From NCBI RefSeq assembly GCF_009873615.1, contig NZ_SSMG01000082.1, forward strand, positions 1 to 53,796: a stretch of DNA of 53,796 nt. The letters are read 5' to 3'. The stretch comes from Photobacterium lucens. Its GTDB lineage: Bacteria > Pseudomonadota > Gammaproteobacteria > Enterobacterales > Vibrionaceae. The translations under genes and the position numbers were made by a program. A model generated the notes under the pieces. The model did not search any database, was not told where the DNA came from, and was given only the letters and a program-made list of their open reading frames with translations. Below, in pieces: positions 31,867 to 41,872 of this stretch (its first letter is position 1; each line of letters begins with the position of its first letter).

Positions 31867-31950
31867 ATGACATGTTTTATGAACAAGTTCGTTGCGTTAT
31901 ATAAGCCAGTATTTGCTGACATGTATAAAAGCGAGAATATGACAAAATAA
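31867..31950 (+). CDS. Candidate 27-codon small protein
   Basis: A frame starting MTCFMNKFVALYKPVFADMY and ending after seven more residues. GGAG at 31856-31859 stands 7 bases before the ATG, which is optimal spacing, and a strong intrinsic terminator follows 33 bases after the stop. The peptide is amphipathic with aromatic residues and no membrane span. The arrangement of ribosome binding site, frame and terminator looks like a real transcript, but coding at this length is unproven; the same RNA could be a regulatory small RNA. Confidence 0.45.
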   Translation: MTCFMNKFVALYKPVFADMYKSENMTK

Positions 31951-31983
31951 CAGCAACATGCTTTTAAATAGAAACTGTAAGTG

Positions 31984-32020
31984 AAGGGCTTTGGACTACG
32001 TTCAAGGCCCTTTTCGTTTT
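31984..32020 (+). terminator. Intrinsic terminator after the small ORF
   Basis: Ten-pair stem AAGGGCTTTG/CAAGGCCCTT (31984-31993 and 32003-32012) with one G-U pair, then TTCGTTTT. Confidence 0.75.
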
Positions 32021-32215
32021 AGGGGCGTTATTCGATAGTGTTTCGTATATGGGTTCCCCTTTGGCTCTACGGCGTTTTAGGGTAGAATCCGCTTTCTTCA
32101 GAATACGCCTTACATTGTGTCCTATATTATTGAGCGATCTTATCGTGAAGTAGATACGTAAATAGGGATAACGTTCTGAACTTAATACGTAAACCAATCC
32201 AAACAGGGTATAAAA

Positions 32216-33256
32216 ATGACAAATGTTGTAGACGAGACAATGAAAAATAACTTGTCAACTCAAAGTGTTACAGGCGATTTTCCAATGCAGCGTTTTTCTG
32301 TCGCACCGATGCTGGATTGGACCGACCGCCACTGTCGTTACTTCCACCGTATTATGAGTAAAGAAGCATTGTTGTACACCGAAATGGTAACAACAGGTGC
32401 AATTATTCATGGTAAAGGTGATTTTCTTGCTTATAACGAGGAAGAGCACCCAGTCGCGCTGCAACTAGGTGGTTCAAACCCAATTGATTTGGCGCGTTGT
32501 GCAAAACTAGCGCAAGAGCGTGGCTATGATGAAATTAACCTAAATGTAGGTTGTCCGTCAGATCGTGTTCAAAACGGTATGTTTGGTGCATGTTTAATGG
32601 GTGAAGCTGAACTAGTGGCGCAGTGTGTCACAGCAATGCGTGATGTGGTTGATATTCCTGTTACTGTGAAAACCCGTATTGGTATTGATGATCAAGATTC
32701 TTACGAGTTCTTGAAAGACTTTATCCATGTTGTGTCAGAAAAAGGTGGCTGTGATAACTTTACTATCCACGCGCGTAAAGCATGGTTAAGTGGTTTAAGC
32801 CCGAAAGAAAACCGTGAAATTCCGCCACTGGATTACCCTCGTGTTTACCAACTAAAGCAAGATTTTGCTCATTTAACCATGGCTATCAATGGTGGCATTA
32901 AAACCTTTGAAGAAATGGAAGAGCATCTAAAACATATGGATGGTGTGATGGTAGGTCGTGAAGCGTACCAAAGCCCATACTTAATGGCTGAAGTAGATCA
33001 ACGTTTATTCGGTAGCGATCGCCCTGTGATGAAACGTCGTGAAGTGGTTGAAGCGATGTACCCATACATTGAAAAGCAATTGGCGAACGGCTCGTATCTA
33101 GGTCATATCACGCGCCATATGCTGGGTTTATTCCAAAACATGCCGGGTGCACGTCAATGGCGTCGCCACATCAGTGAGAATGCACACAAACCGGGAGCGG
33201 GTATTGAAGTGGTACAACAAGCTCTTGATAAAATCCCAGCGCATTTAGATGTGTAA
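32216..33256 (+). CDS. dusA: tRNA-dihydrouridine(20/20a) synthase DusA
   Basis: FMN enzyme that reduces U20/U20a in the tRNA D loop. [15 protein letters not shown] opens the TIM barrel; the catalytic cysteine lies in MFGACLMG after [16 protein letters not shown] and MVGREAYQ contact FMN. Length 346 aa from ATG 32216, which has CAGGGT upstream; the first 24 residues are not conserved and an internal ATG (MQRFSVAP) is possible. Terminator at 33309. Confidence 0.95.
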   Translation: MTNVVDETMKNNLSTQSVTGDFPMQRFSVAPMLDWTDRHCRYFHRIMSKEALLYTEMVTTGAIIHGKGDFLAYNEEEHPVALQLGGSNPIDLARCAKLAQERGYDEINLNVGCPSDRVQNGMFGACLMGEAELVAQCVTAMRDVVDIPVTVKTRIGIDDQDSYEFLKDFIHVVSEKGGCDNFTIHARKAWLSGLSPKENREIPPLDYPRVYQLKQDFAHLTMAINGGIKTFEEMEEHLKHMDGVMVGREAYQSPYLMAEVDQRLFGSDRPVMKRREVVEAMYPYIEKQLANGSYLGHITRHMLGLFQNMPGARQWRRHISENAHKPGAGIEVVQQALDKIPAHLDV

Positions 33257-33308
33257 CTCGTTGGTGAAAATCACTATTAATGAGTGAGTTTTACTAAGTT
33301 ATAAGTAG

Positions 33309-33338
33309 AAGGCTGATCCATTTGGGTTAGCCTTTTTT
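33309..33338 (+). terminator. Intrinsic terminator after dusA
   Basis: Eleven-pair stem AAGGCTGATCC/GGGTTAGCCTT with two G-U pairs, loop ATTT, then a T run to 33338. Confidence 0.8.
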
Positions 33339-33378
33339 ATATCTTAATGAAAATAAAGGGATTAATGCTGGCTCTTGG

Positions 33379-33395
33379 TTGGCGTGGTTTGTGCA
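33379..33395 (+). promoter_or_regulatory. Candidate sigma-54 promoter of pspG
   Basis: TTGGCGTGGTTTGTGCA: the GG at 33381-33382 and GC at 33393-33394 are spaced exactly as the -24/-12 elements require, with three mismatches to TTGGCACG-N4-TTGCA. E. coli pspG is transcribed by sigma-54 with PspF, which supports the call. Confidence 0.6.
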
Positions 33396-33503
33396 ATATA
33401 CATTGGTAACAAAGGTTAATCGTGTTCTCTGTTACTTGTTTTTGTCGCTCTAAATGAGTCATGTAAAAGTAATGAGGGTGAAATTAAGGATAAGGGGTAA
33501 GTG

Positions 33504-33746
33504 ATGTTTGAGTTTCTATTTTTACTAACTTTCGCATTCGTGTTGGTTTTTACTGGTGTCAGCATTATAGGCATGATGATCGCAGTGGCAGCCGGATTTG
33601 CCATTATGGCAGTGGTCGGCATGTTGGGATTAGTGATTAAATTATTACCTTGGATTTTGCTGATTGCGGTGGTGATTTGGTTAGTACGAGATAATAAAGA
33701 AGTACAAAATTACAAAGAACGTTTGTCTCGTAGTCGTCGTTACTGA
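33504..33746 (+). CDS. pspG: Envelope stress (phage shock) protein PspG
   Basis: An 80-aa inner-membrane protein with two or three hydrophobic segments (about 1-45 continuous, 46-64) and a basic tail ending RSRRY. TGVSIIGMMIA and MLGLVIKLLPWILL match E. coli PspG, which is also next to dusA. It belongs to the Psp response to inner-membrane damage. I start at ATG 33504, with AGGGG upstream; a GTG one codon earlier is less likely. The rest of the psp genes are not in this window. Confidence 0.85.
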   Translation: MFEFLFLLTFAFVLVFTGVSIIGMMIAVAAGFAIMAVVGMLGLVIKLLPWILLIAVVIWLVRDNKEVQNYKERLSRSRRY

Positions 33747-33932
33747 TTGCACTAATGTTATTATCGATATGATATTTTGATGAAAACACTACCGATAAAA
33801 TAATAAATAGTTGTTTTTGATATCTTCAGCTCAAAAAGATGATCAAAAGAGATAAGAGCAGTGTTTTTTTACTGTTTCTGGTATAGTTTCGCCGTTTTAA
33901 AAATTATTAATGATGAAGAGCGGAGACTCGGC

Positions 33933-34562
33933 ATGAAAAAAGTAATGCTTTCAGTTGCAGCAGCAGTAGCATTAGCGTCAGCTGTACCAGCACAAGCAGA
34001 TACCCTTCTAGGCGTTAAAGTGGGTGCTGATGCATGGTTTGCCAACGCTAAAGTTGATGGCAACAAAAGTGATGACACATCTGGTTCTTACTACGCATCA
34101 ATCGAACATTTTATCCCACTAGTACCTAACTTTATGGTTCGTTACAACAATATCGACACGGGTAATGTTGCATTTGAACAAAGTGATTTAACGGCGTACT
34201 ACGAAATTTTGGATAACGATCTTGTTGCGTTAGATCTTGGTGTAACAGTTTCTAAATTTGGTAGCGTGAAGCTAAACAATGATGATCGTTTCAGCGATTG
34301 GCAGCCAACGCTATACGGTAATGCAGAGATCGGTATTCCAGCAACGCCACTAACTGTATTTGCTCAAGCAAACGCAGGTAACTTTGATGGCACACGCCTA
34401 TTTGACGGCCAAGCGGGTGTGAAATACACCATTGGTTTAGTGGCAGCAGATCTAAACATCCGTGGTGGTTACCGCATGATGGATTACGATTTTGATAAAG
34501 CGAAAAATACTGGCGACGTTGATTTAGATGGCTGGTTTGCAGGTGTTGAAGTCGACTTCTAA
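33933..34562 (+). CDS. TIGR04219-like outer-membrane beta-barrel protein
   Basis: Signal peptide 1-22 (MKKVMLSVAAAVALASA..., cleavage after AQA), then DTLLGVKVGADAWFANAKVDG and regularly spaced beta strands ending GWFAGVEVDF with the terminal Phe of an outer-membrane protein. It fits the TIGR04219 group of small barrels common in Vibrio and Shewanella. Length 209 aa. I start at ATG 33933; the longer frame from 33861 adds 24 residues without a signal sequence. Function unknown. Confidence 0.8.
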   Translation: MKKVMLSVAAAVALASAVPAQADTLLGVKVGADAWFANAKVDGNKSDDTSGSYYASIEHFIPLVPNFMVRYNNIDTGNVAFEQSDLTAYYEILDNDLVALDLGVTVSKFGSVKLNNDDRFSDWQPTLYGNAEIGIPATPLTVFAQANAGNFDGTRLFDGQAGVKYTIGLVAADLNIRGGYRMMDYDFDKAKNTGDVDLDGWFAGVEVDF

Positions 34563-34586
34563 GTCTTCTTAAGCTAACGAATGAAT

Positions 34587-34615
34587 AAAAACCACGACAC
34601 TGTCGTGGTTTTTTT
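34587..34615 (+). terminator. Intrinsic terminator after the barrel protein
   Basis: Stem CCACGAC/GTCGTGG (extended by A/T pairs) with a three-base loop, then T residues to 34615. Confidence 0.85.
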
Positions 34616-34712
34616 ATTGGCTGTTTTTAGGATTTTGTACCATTTTTAAATGTGAGCAATCGATCTTTTAGACTGAGCCAAGATAAGTGGCAGCAGGATA
34701 GGGAGTAAGGTT

Positions 34713-34943
34713 ATGACGCTAACTGAGCTAAAGCACCTTTATGCTACCCAAGAGTTAGTTGAAGCCGTGGTAGAGCCTTCCATTGGTGACGGTTACATTG
34801 TTGAATTTCGTCATCGTCGTGGGGGATTAGTGCCATTAACAGACGGAGCAGGAAGTGAACGCTGTTACAGTGATATTGATAGTGCAACACAACAAGCATT
34901 CGAGGTTGGATTTCATCAAGTTAGGATCGCTGACGAGTATTAA
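34713..34943 (+). CDS. Conserved hypothetical small protein
   Basis: A 76-aa soluble protein (MTLTELKHLYATQELVEAV start) with the pattern IVEFRHRRGGLVPLTDGAGSE and a C-terminal VGFHQVRIADEY. It resembles a small Vibrio/Shewanella family that I cannot assign to a function. GGGAGTAAGG lies immediately upstream as a strong ribosome binding site, and a 13-bp terminator follows. Standalone gene between the barrel protein and cysJ. Confidence 0.7.
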   Translation: MTLTELKHLYATQELVEAVVEPSIGDGYIVEFRHRRGGLVPLTDGAGSERCYSDIDSATQQAFEVGFHQVRIADEY

Positions 34944-34967
34944 AATAAGTAAAAATACCTACCCAAT

Positions 34968-35007
34968 AAAAGCGAGATAATAGCCGTTATCTCGCTTTTG
35001 TTTTTTT
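34968..35007 (+). terminator. Intrinsic terminator before cysJ
   Basis: Thirteen-bp perfect stem AAAAGCGAGATAA/TTATCTCGCTTTT, loop TAGCCG, then GTTTTTTT. A separate AACCTTT/AAAGGTT palindrome follows at 35011-35026. Confidence 0.9.
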
Positions 35008-35088
35008 ATTAACCTTTAAAAAGGTTATAAAACATTCTTATCTATTCTTTCTTGTTATTTAATGAAATGGCTAATCTAACAGTACGCA

Positions 35089-36927
35089 ATGAATAGGGAT
35101 CGTCGTGTCATGTTAGTGAAGGAATTATCGGCTTTAGCCAGTCCACTCAATGATCAACAAATGGATCAACTGAAACAAGCTGCGGTAGCATCGTCGCCAC
35201 AACAGCTTGCGTGGATCAGTGGCTACTTTTGGGGATTAAGCCAAACCCAACCGCAAACGGCTGCAGATCCTGCAGCACAAAATAATGTACTGGCTGCAGC
35301 AAAACCAGCCGGTAAACTCACCATCATTTATGCCTCGCAAACAGGTAATGCTAAGGGCGTAGCTGAAGCATTAAAAGAAGAAGCAGAAGCGGCAGATATC
35401 GCAGTGCAACTTTTCTCTGCGGGCGATTATAAAGGTAAAAACTTAGCGAAAGAAACGCATGTTATCATCGTGGCCTCTACCCACGGTGAAGGTGAAGCAC
35501 CTGATGATGCGATTGAATTACATGAGTTTTTACAATCGAAAAAAGCACCTAAATTACCAGAGCTGAAATACGCGGTCATTGGTTTAGGTGACTCAAGCTA
35601 CGAGTTCTTCTGTCAAACAGCAAAAGACTTTGATAGCTACCTTGGCAAACTTGGCGCGCAGCCAATGCTTGAGCGTCTCGATTGTGACGTTGATTATGAA
35701 GCGTCTGCTGCCGAGTGGCGTCAAAAAGCGTTAGCAAAAACCAAAGAAACCTTATCAACTGGTGAAGCTGAAGTGGTTCAGTTGCCTGTGGGGCAAAAGC
35801 CAGCGGCAGTCTCTTCTTATAATAAACAAAATCCATTTACGGCCAGCTTATCGGTAAGCCAAAAGATCACTGGACGTAACTCAGGTAAAGATGTTCGTCA
35901 CATTGAAATTGATTTAGAAGAATCAGGTCTGACTTATCAGCCGGGTGATGCATTAGGCGTGTGGTATGACAATGATCCACAACTGGTAGATGCGATTATC
36001 GCCAAGCTCGGTTTAGATGCTGATAGTACGCTTGAGGTTGATGGCGCATCTATCAGCCTGCGTGAAGCATTGATCAGCAAATACGAAATCACCGCTTCTA
36101 ACCCACAATTTGTGACTAAATACGCCGAGCTTTCAGGCAGTAAAAAGCTAGAAAAGCTGGTGGCTGATCGTGAAAAACTGCGCGAGTACTCTGCGAAAAC
36201 ACAAATCATTGATGTGTTAAGTGAGAAGAAAACAGCTTTAACCGCAGAGCAACTAACAGGCTTACTCCGTCGTCTAACGCCGCGTTTATATTCCATCGCT
36301 TCAAGCCAAGAAGAAGTGGGTGAAGAAGTACACCTAACAGTAGGTGTAGTTGAATACGCGCAAGGTGAAGAACAACGCCAAGGCGGCGCATCGAGCTTTT
36401 TAGCCCAGCGTTTAGAAGAAGGCGGTGAAGTCAAAGTCTTTGTTGAAACTAACAATAACTTCAAGCTACCGGCTGATGATAATACCCCAGTGATCATGAT
36501 TGGTCCGGGTACCGGTATTGCGCCATTCCGTGCTTTTGTTCAAGAGCGTGAGAACCGTGATGCAGAAGGTAAGAACTGGTTATTCTTTGGCGACCGCACT
36601 TTCACTGAAGATTTCTTATACCAAGTTGAATGGCAGAAATACCTAAAAGATGGTGTGGTGACGCAAATTGATGTGGCATTTAGCCGTGACCAAGCTGAGA
36701 AAGTCTATGTTCAACACCGCATTTTAGAGCAAGCTGCACAAGTGTGGCAGTGGCTACAAGATGGCGCACATGTCTATGTGTGTGGTGATGCTAACCAAAT
36801 GGCAAAAGATGTTCATCAAGCGCTGATCACAGTGATTGAGCAACAAGGCAATAAAACGCGCGAGCAGGCTGAGCAGTATCTAAATGATCTGCGTAAGGAT
36901 AAGCGCTATCAAAGGGATGTGTACTAA
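35089..36927 (+). CDS. cysJ: Sulfite reductase (NADPH) flavoprotein alpha subunit CysJ
   Basis: Passes electrons from NADPH through FAD and FMN to CysI. Flavodoxin domain about 77-215 ([25 protein letters not shown]), FAD-binding domain about 245-455 ([13 protein letters not shown]) and NADP domain about 465-612 ([28 protein letters not shown], ending RYQRDVY). Length 612 aa versus 599 in E. coli. The ATG at 35089 lacks a Shine-Dalgarno sequence; ATG 35110 is an alternative. It shares one base with cysI (TAATG). Confidence 0.95.
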   Translation: MNRDRRVMLVKELSALASPLNDQQMDQLKQAAVASSPQQLAWISGYFWGLSQTQPQTAADPAAQNNVLAAAKPAGKLTIIYASQTGNAKGVAEALKEEAEAADIAVQLFSAGDYKGKNLAKETHVIIVASTHGEGEAPDDAIELHEFLQSKKAPKLPELKYAVIGLGDSSYEFFCQTAKDFDSYLGKLGAQPMLERLDCDVDYEASAAEWRQKALAKTKETLSTGEAEVVQLPVGQKPAAVSSYNKQNPFTASLSVSQKITGRNSGKDVRHIEIDLEESGLTYQPGDALGVWYDNDPQLVDAIIAKLGLDADSTLEVDGASISLREALISKYEITASNPQFVTKYAELSGSKKLEKLVADREKLREYSAKTQIIDVLSEKKTALTAEQLTGLLRRLTPRLYSIASSQEEVGEEVHLTVGVVEYAQGEEQRQGGASSFLAQRLEEGGEVKVFVETNNNFKLPADDNTPVIMIGPGTGIAPFRAFVQERENRDAEGKNWLFFGDRTFTEDFLYQVEWQKYLKDGVVTQIDVAFSRDQAEKVYVQHRILEQAAQVWQWLQDGAHVYVCGDANQMAKDVHQALITVIEQQGNKTREQAEQYLNDLRKDKRYQRDVY

Positions 36928-38618
36928 TGACTGATCAAAAATTATCAGATAACGAACGTCTAAAGCGCGAGAGTAATTTTCTTCGCGGGACTATTGAGCA
37001 GGATCTGGGCGATCGTATGACCGGTGGTTTTACGGCTGATAACTTCCAGTTGATCCGTTTCCACGGTATGTACCAGCAAGATGACCGTGATATCCGTGCC
37101 GAGCGTGCTAAACAAAAATTAGAGCCACTGCATAACGTGATGTTACGTGCACGTATGCCGGGGGGTATTATCACCCCTAAGCAGTGGTTAGCGATTGATA
37201 AGTTTGCTGATGAGCACACTTCTTACGGCAGTATTCGTTTAACCACCCGTCAAACTTTTCAGTTTCACGGTGTATTAAAGCCGAATATTAAATTGATGCA
37301 CCAAACGCTAAACAGCATTGGGATTGATTCTATTGCTACAGCGGGTGATGTTAACCGCAACGTGCTATGTACGACTAACCCAGTGGAATCTGAGCTGCAC
37401 CAAGAAGCTTATGAGTGGGCGAAAAAGATCAGTGAGCATTTGCTACCAAAAACACGCGCTTATGCAGAAATCTGGTTAGATGGTGAAAAGCTAGAAACAA
37501 CCGATGAAGAGCCTATTTTAGGCAGCACTTACCTGCCGCGTAAGTTTAAAACCACGGTTGTGATCCCGCCGCAGAATGATGTTGATGTCCATGCTAACGA
37601 TCTTAACTTTGTGGCGATTGCCGATAACGGCAAGTTAGTGGGTTTTAACGTATTAGTTGGTGGTGGTTTGGCGATGACTCACGGTGATCACTCAACCTAT
37701 CCTCGTCGTGCCGATGACTTTGGTTTTATTCCATTAGAGAAAACATTAGATGTAGCAGCGGCTGTTGTCACTACTCAGCGTGATTGGGGTAACCGTTCAA
37801 ACCGTAAGAATGCAAAAACCAAGTACACCTTAGATCGTGTTGGCAGTGATGTATTTAAAGCGGAAGTTGAAAAACGTGCGGGTGTGAAGTTTGAAGACAG
37901 TCGCCCATATGAGTTCACGGATCGTGGTGATCGCATTGGTTGGGTTGAAGGTATCGACGGTAAGCATCACCTAGCACTATTTATTGAAAACGGTCGTTTA
38001 CTTGATTACCCAAATAAGCCTTTAAAAACCGGTGTTGCTGAAATTGCTAAAGTGCATAAAGGCGATTTCCGTATGACAGCTAACCAAAACTTAATTGTTG
38101 CTGGTGTGTTAGCGAAAGACAAAAAGAAGATCGAGAAGATTGCACGTGATCATGGTTTGATTGATGACGGTGTCAGTGAGCAGCGTAAAAACTCAATGGC
38201 ATGTGTATCACTACCAACCTGCCCGTTAGCAATGGCAGAAGCAGAGCGTTTCTTACCTGAGTTTGTAACCGATGTTGAAGGCATTTTGGAAAAACACGGC
38301 TTAGAGAAAGATGAAAACATCATTTTGCGTGTGACAGGCTGTCCGAATGGTTGTGGTCGAGCGATGTTGGCGGAAATTGGTCTCGTTGGTAAGGCGCCAG
38401 GGCGTTATAACCTGCACTTAGGCGGTAACCGTAATGGTACTCGTGTACCTAAGATGTACCGTGAAAATATTACCGTAGCACAAATCATGGATGAAATTGA
38501 CGGGTTAGTCAGTCGTTGGTCGACAGAGCGTCAAGAAGGCGAAGATTTTGGTGATTTCACTATTCGTGCTGGCATCATTGAAGAAGTAAAAGTATCGAAG
38601 AGGGATTTCTATGGCTAA
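36927..38618 (+). CDS. cysI: Sulfite reductase hemoprotein beta subunit CysI
   Basis: Six-electron reduction of sulfite to sulfide on a coupled siroheme-[4Fe-4S] centre. The cluster/siroheme cysteines are C426, C432 (CVSLPTC), C472 and C476 (CPNGC), and substrate-binding Arg/Lys residues lie in [14 protein letters not shown]. Length 563 aa. Translationally coupled to cysJ and overlaps cysH by 8 bases. It needs siroheme from CysG, encoded at 46331. Confidence 0.97.
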   Translation: MTDQKLSDNERLKRESNFLRGTIEQDLGDRMTGGFTADNFQLIRFHGMYQQDDRDIRAERAKQKLEPLHNVMLRARMPGGIITPKQWLAIDKFADEHTSYGSIRLTTRQTFQFHGVLKPNIKLMHQTLNSIGIDSIATAGDVNRNVLCTTNPVESELHQEAYEWAKKISEHLLPKTRAYAEIWLDGEKLETTDEEPILGSTYLPRKFKTTVVIPPQNDVDVHANDLNFVAIADNGKLVGFNVLVGGGLAMTHGDHSTYPRRADDFGFIPLEKTLDVAAAVVTTQRDWGNRSNRKNAKTKYTLDRVGSDVFKAEVEKRAGVKFEDSRPYEFTDRGDRIGWVEGIDGKHHLALFIENGRLLDYPNKPLKTGVAEIAKVHKGDFRMTANQNLIVAGVLAKDKKKIEKIARDHGLIDDGVSEQRKNSMACVSLPTCPLAMAEAERFLPEFVTDVEGILEKHGLEKDENIILRVTGCPNGCGRAMLAEIGLVGKAPGRYNLHLGGNRNGTRVPKMYRENITVAQIMDEIDGLVSRWSTERQEGEDFGDFTIRAGIIEEVKVSKRDFYG

Positions 38619-39375
38619 ATTTCAACTGGCTGAGTTACTTGAGCTGCCTAAAGTGAGTCAAATTATTCAGCTGGCTGAAATTAATGCCGCGCTGGAGGAG
38701 ATGACGGCAGAGCAGCGAGTAAGCTGGGCACTAGAAAACCTTGACGGTGAGTTTGCGTTAGCATCAAGCTTTGGTATCCAATCGGCTGTTATGCTGCATT
38801 TGGTGACCAATATAAAACAAGATATTCCGGTGGTATTAACCGATACAGGTTATTTATTCCCAGAAACCTATCAGTTCATTGATAGCTTAACCAAGCAGTT
38901 AGATCTCAACCTGCATGTTTACAGCGCCAAACAAAGTGCGGCATGGCAGGAAGCACGTTACGGTCAATTATGGCTGCAAGGTGTGGATGGCATTAAGCAA
39001 TATAACCGACTTAATAAAGTTGAGCCGATGCGCCGTGCGTTAGATGAGCTTCAAGTAAAAACGTGGTTCTCAGGGCTGCGCCGTGAACAATCAAGCTCTC
39101 GTGCCACACTGCCTGTACTTGCTATCCAAAATGGTCGTTTTAAGTTCCTGCCATTAATTGATTGGAGTAATGAGCAAATCGATCAGTACCTTAAACAGTA
39201 CGATTTGCCTTACCACCCATTAAAAGCGCAGGGATACTTATCGGTTGGTGATGTGCATACCACCGAGAAATGGCAGCCGGGGATGAAAGAAGAAGAGACA
39301 CGTTTCTTTGGTCTTAAGCGCGAATGTGGTTTGCATGAAGACAACGATACTGAATCTGATGGTTCTGGTATCTGA
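38611..39375 (+). CDS. cysH: Phosphoadenosine phosphosulfate (PAPS) reductase CysH
   Basis: Reduces PAPS to sulfite and pAp using thioredoxin. PP-loop-type fold with [28 protein letters not shown] and [13 protein letters not shown]; the catalytic cysteine is C239 in ECGLHED. The CC...CxxC iron-sulfur motif of APS reductases is absent, so the substrate is PAPS, in keeping with cysC in the second cluster. Length 254 aa. Confidence 0.96.
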   Translation: MAKFQLAELLELPKVSQIIQLAEINAALEEMTAEQRVSWALENLDGEFALASSFGIQSAVMLHLVTNIKQDIPVVLTDTGYLFPETYQFIDSLTKQLDLNLHVYSAKQSAAWQEARYGQLWLQGVDGIKQYNRLNKVEPMRRALDELQVKTWFSGLRREQSSSRATLPVLAIQNGRFKFLPLIDWSNEQIDQYLKQYDLPYHPLKAQGYLSVGDVHTTEKWQPGMKEEETRFFGLKRECGLHEDNDTESDGSGI

Positions 39376-39400
39376 TCCCTCCTATTCATTGCGATAAAAT

Positions 39401-39436
39401 AAAAGGGCGAGAATATTCTCGCCCTTTTGCTTTTTT
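39401..39436. terminator. Bidirectional terminator after cysH
   Basis: Palindromic 13-bp stem AAAAGGGCGAGAA/TTCTCGCCCTTTT with a two-base nominal loop, then GCTTTTTT. It serves cysJIH and the convergent DUF2780 gene. Confidence 0.9.
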
Positions 39437-39451
39437 AAATAAAGCCAGTTG

Positions 39452-39967
39452 TTATTTCGCAGTCACAGGAGCTGATGATGTTACTGGACCCCAAATATTA
39501 TTCAATGCGCCAACAAGTTCATGGCTTGCACCACGCTCGCTTAAGAATTGAGTCACGATAGGTGCGAATTGATTAACCATGCCAGGATTCATACCCAGTA
39601 GTGAGAACACTTTATCGATGTTCTCTTTAGTACCAAGTAACTGACCTAAACCTAGCGGTAATGATTCAGTTAGCTTTTCTGCACCAGGAATTAATTTGGT
39701 TAGCTCTTGGCTTTGTGGGCCAGTTAGCTCACTTGCTGCCATGCTTAATAGTGCGCCTGCACCGCCCGCAGCTTGCTCTGGTTTAACACCAAGACCCGTT
39801 ACTAATGCTTGAGTTAATGGGTTTTCAGCAATTTGGGTAGCGACTTGATCGGATTTCTCTCCCCCTAGCGCATTCGATAGATCGGTAAGGCTGAATGCGT
39901 GGCTCATCGCGCTAGTTGATAATAAAGCGGTAGCGATGACAGTTGTTAAGATACGACGTTTTTCCAT
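39452..39967 (-). CDS. DUF2780 family predicted periplasmic protein
   Basis: Signal peptide about 1-24 (cleavage after SHA), then FSLTDLSNALGG and Leu/Gly-rich helical repeats including GAGALLSMAASELTGPQ, LPLGLGQLLGT and VNQFAPIVTQFLSERGA, the pattern of DUF2780 (Vibrio VcgC/VcgE-like). I start at ATG 39967 because AAGGAG stands 7 bases upstream; the frame opens five codons earlier. Length 171 aa. Function unknown. Confidence 0.8.
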   Translation of the reverse strand: MEKRRILTTVIATALLSTSAMSHAFSLTDLSNALGGEKSDQVATQIAENPLTQALVTGLGVKPEQAAGGAGALLSMAASELTGPQSQELTKLIPGAEKLTESLPLGLGQLLGTKENIDKVFSLLGMNPGMVNQFAPIVTQFLSERGASHELVGALNNIWGPVTSSAPVTAK

Positions 39968-40104
39968 GGGGTACTCCTTCATTGAGCTATCACTATCCTA
40001 GTGTAGTTATAATTTTATAATGATTGCCTATTTAAAACGATGATGGCGACTGAATCTAGCCTGAAAACTGTGTTTTCACTTAATAAACACTGTTCGATAG
40101 ATAT

Positions 40105-40133
40105 AAAAAAACGACGCCGAAGCGTCGTTTTTT
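40105..40133 (-). terminator. Intrinsic terminator after fklB
   Basis: Stem ACGACGC/GCGTCGT extended by A/T pairs, CGAA tetraloop (40118-40121), with a T run on the minus strand. Confidence 0.85.
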
Positions 40134-40149
40134 AAGAAGAAGCAATATC

Positions 40150-40770
40150 TTATAGGATATCTAGTAGCTCAACTTCGAATACTAGTGCAGCGAATGGAGG
40201 AATTGCAGCACCTGCACCACGCTCACCGTATGCTAGGTTTTGTGGGATGTATAGTTTCCACTTAGAGCCTACAGGCATCATTTGTAGAGCTTCAACCCAA
40301 CCAGCGATAACGCCAGTTACTGGGAATTCTGCAGGTTGACCACGAGAAACAGAGCTGTCAAAAACAGTACCGTCTGTTAGCATACCGTGGTAGTGCACGC
40401 GTACTTGCTTGTCAGAAGTTGGGATTTCGCCGTTACCTTCAACTAGAACTTCGTATTGAAGACCAGAATCAGTTACAGTAACTTCTGCACGCTGTGCATT
40501 TTCTGCTAGGAATGCTTCGCCTTCAGCAGCTGCTAGTTTAGCTTGAGCTTGACGTGCTTCGTCTGCTTTTGTGTGAAGTTCACGTAGTGCATTGTTGATT
40601 TCATCAACTTCGATTTCTGGCATTTCGCCAGCAAGAGAAGCTGCGATACCCTTAGCAATTGCTGCTACGTTTAGGCCTTCAAGACCGCTTTGAGCTAGTT
40701 GTTGGCCCATTTGAAGACCAATACCGTAGCTTGCTTTAGACTCAACTGTATCTAGTTTAACGTCAGACAT
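40150..40770 (-). CDS. fklB: FKBP-type peptidyl-prolyl cis-trans isomerase FklB
   Basis: Two-domain FKBP22-type isomerase: N-terminal helical dimerisation domain about 1-100 ([18 protein letters not shown]), C-terminal FKBP domain about 105-206 with [33 protein letters not shown] and [12 protein letters not shown]. No signal peptide, so cytoplasmic. I use ATG 40770 (206 aa, like E. coli), with AAGAG 9 bases upstream; an ATG three codons earlier abuts the AAGAG. Divergent from the OapA/YtfB-like gene, as in E. coli. Confidence 0.95.
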   Translation of the reverse strand: MSDVKLDTVESKASYGIGLQMGQQLAQSGLEGLNVAAIAKGIAASLAGEMPEIEVDEINNALRELHTKADEARQAQAKLAAAEGEAFLAENAQRAEVTVTDSGLQYEVLVEGNGEIPTSDKQVRVHYHGMLTDGTVFDSSVSRGQPAEFPVTGVIAGWVEALQMMPVGSKWKLYIPQNLAYGERGAGAAIPPFAALVFEVELLDIL

Positions 40771-40894
40771 TATCGTCATCTCTTAATGTAGAATGAATTA
40801 AAGCAAGCAGGATAACAGTTTCGCCCCTCATGGGTAAACGTTTGTAACCATTATTCGCAAATTGCGTGACATATGAAGCTCTGGAGTGCTGTAT

Positions 40895-41776
40895 ATGGGA
40901 CAGGCCAAACGCCGTTCGAAAACCAAACAAGCGTCACAACGACGCAGTGTGAATTTTAATATCTCAGGGATCACCGGAAAATGTCGCCAGCTTAAAGAAG
41001 GTGTGAGCCATACTTGGCATCGTTTTCCACGTTTCCATCGCTGGGCTCTGATGATCCTAGTACCGATTTTTGTTGCGGTATTGATGTTGCCATCATCGGC
41101 ACAACTAGAACAAGATGATAGCCCTGCAACCTCAGTTCGTCGTGATATTCAGCTTGATCTTGGTGGTGTCGCTGATACTCAAACAACAACAAATGTGGCT
41201 GGTGGTACGACATCAAATGGTGTAGCGAATACTTCAGCTAATACTGTGGTGAGCCAACCTACCGATGTGGTATTAGATACGGCTGATGCCACAGAAGATA
41301 AGCGTATGAAAGCGGTGGGTGGCTTGGAAGATAATGGTCCAGCCCCTGAGAAAAAACCTAAGCTGCAAAGAATTTACCCACTTAATGGTGGTAAAGCATA
41401 TGTGATTGATGTGGCTACGCAAAAGCCAGTGGCAACGACACCTGCAAAGCCGACAGCATCTAGCTCATTGAAATCAAACTCATCCACAGCGAGCCAACCT
41501 AAAGCAGCCGCTTCTGCAGGTCAGTGGGTAAGTTATAAAGTGCCAGCAGGTAAAACATTAGCCAGTGTATTTAGAGATCGCTCATTGCCGTTATCTGACT
41601 TATTCGCGATAGCGAAAGTAGAAGGTGCGGGTAAGCCGATCAGTAATGTACAGGCTGGTCAAATGTTGACATACCGTGTGAACAGCAATGGTCAAATTGA
41701 TGGTTTGAAGATTGATGGTAATGGTATTTCAGCGACTTATTACCGTCGTAGTAATGGTGGTTATTACCGCCAATAA
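40895..41776 (+). CDS. OapA/YtfB-like LysM-type cell-envelope protein
   Basis: A 293-aa type II membrane protein: basic cytoplasmic region 1-47 (MGQAKRRSKTK), one membrane segment about 50-66 (WALMILVPIFVAVLML), a long Ser/Thr/Ala/Asn-rich periplasmic linker, and a C-terminal OapA domain about 210-290 (QWVSYKVPAGKTLASVFRD, LSDLFAIAKVEG) that resembles LysM and probably binds glycan strands. Related E. coli YtfB has been linked to cell division. I start at ATG 40895 with GGAG 8 bases upstream. Divergent from fklB. Confidence 0.85.
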   Translation: MGQAKRRSKTKQASQRRSVNFNISGITGKCRQLKEGVSHTWHRFPRFHRWALMILVPIFVAVLMLPSSAQLEQDDSPATSVRRDIQLDLGGVADTQTTTNVAGGTTSNGVANTSANTVVSQPTDVVLDTADATEDKRMKAVGGLEDNGPAPEKKPKLQRIYPLNGGKAYVIDVATQKPVATTPAKPTASSSLKSNSSTASQPKAAASAGQWVSYKVPAGKTLASVFRDRSLPLSDLFAIAKVEGAGKPISNVQAGQMLTYRVNSNGQIDGLKIDGNGISATYYRRSNGGYYRQ

Positions 41777-41797
41777 GTCATACCTAAAGACAAGATT

Positions 41798-41835
41798 AAA
41801 AAAGCCCACTTCGGTTAACTGAAGTGGGCTTTTTC
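41798..41835. terminator. Bidirectional terminator between the OapA-like gene and the DMT transporter gene
   Basis: Twelve-bp perfect stem AAAGCCCACTTC/GAAGTGGGCTTT (41801-41812 and 41821-41832), flanked by A and T runs. Confidence 0.9.
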
Positions 41836-41872
41836 TATTTTTACGCTCTACTTTCTAGATTGATATAGGAGC

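Larger units (their letters stand above)
31664..32215. other. 552-bp interval between the secreted protein gene and dusA
   Basis: It contains an AGCATCA/TGATGCT dyad (31731-31737 and 31761-31767), a small ORF with a strong ribosome binding site (31867-31950), an intrinsic terminator (31984-32020) and about 195 bases leading to dusA. A minus-strand frame over 31964-32197 crosses the terminator and is not credible. Confidence 0.6.

Noticed and set aside
31964-32197. Minus-strand 77-codon frame upstream of dusA
   Set aside because: It crosses the intrinsic terminator at 31984-32020, has no ribosome binding site and reads as low-complexity basic sequence without a recognisable family; it overlaps the dusA promoter region.
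33861-33932. N-terminal extension of the TIGR04219-like protein
   Set aside because: The 24 added residues precede a complete signal peptide and have no ribosome binding site; GGAG stands ahead of the ATG at 33933.
35937-36497. 186-codon minus-strand frame inside cysJ
   Set aside because: It is antisense to the FAD domain of an intact gene, Ser-rich, with no recognisable domain.
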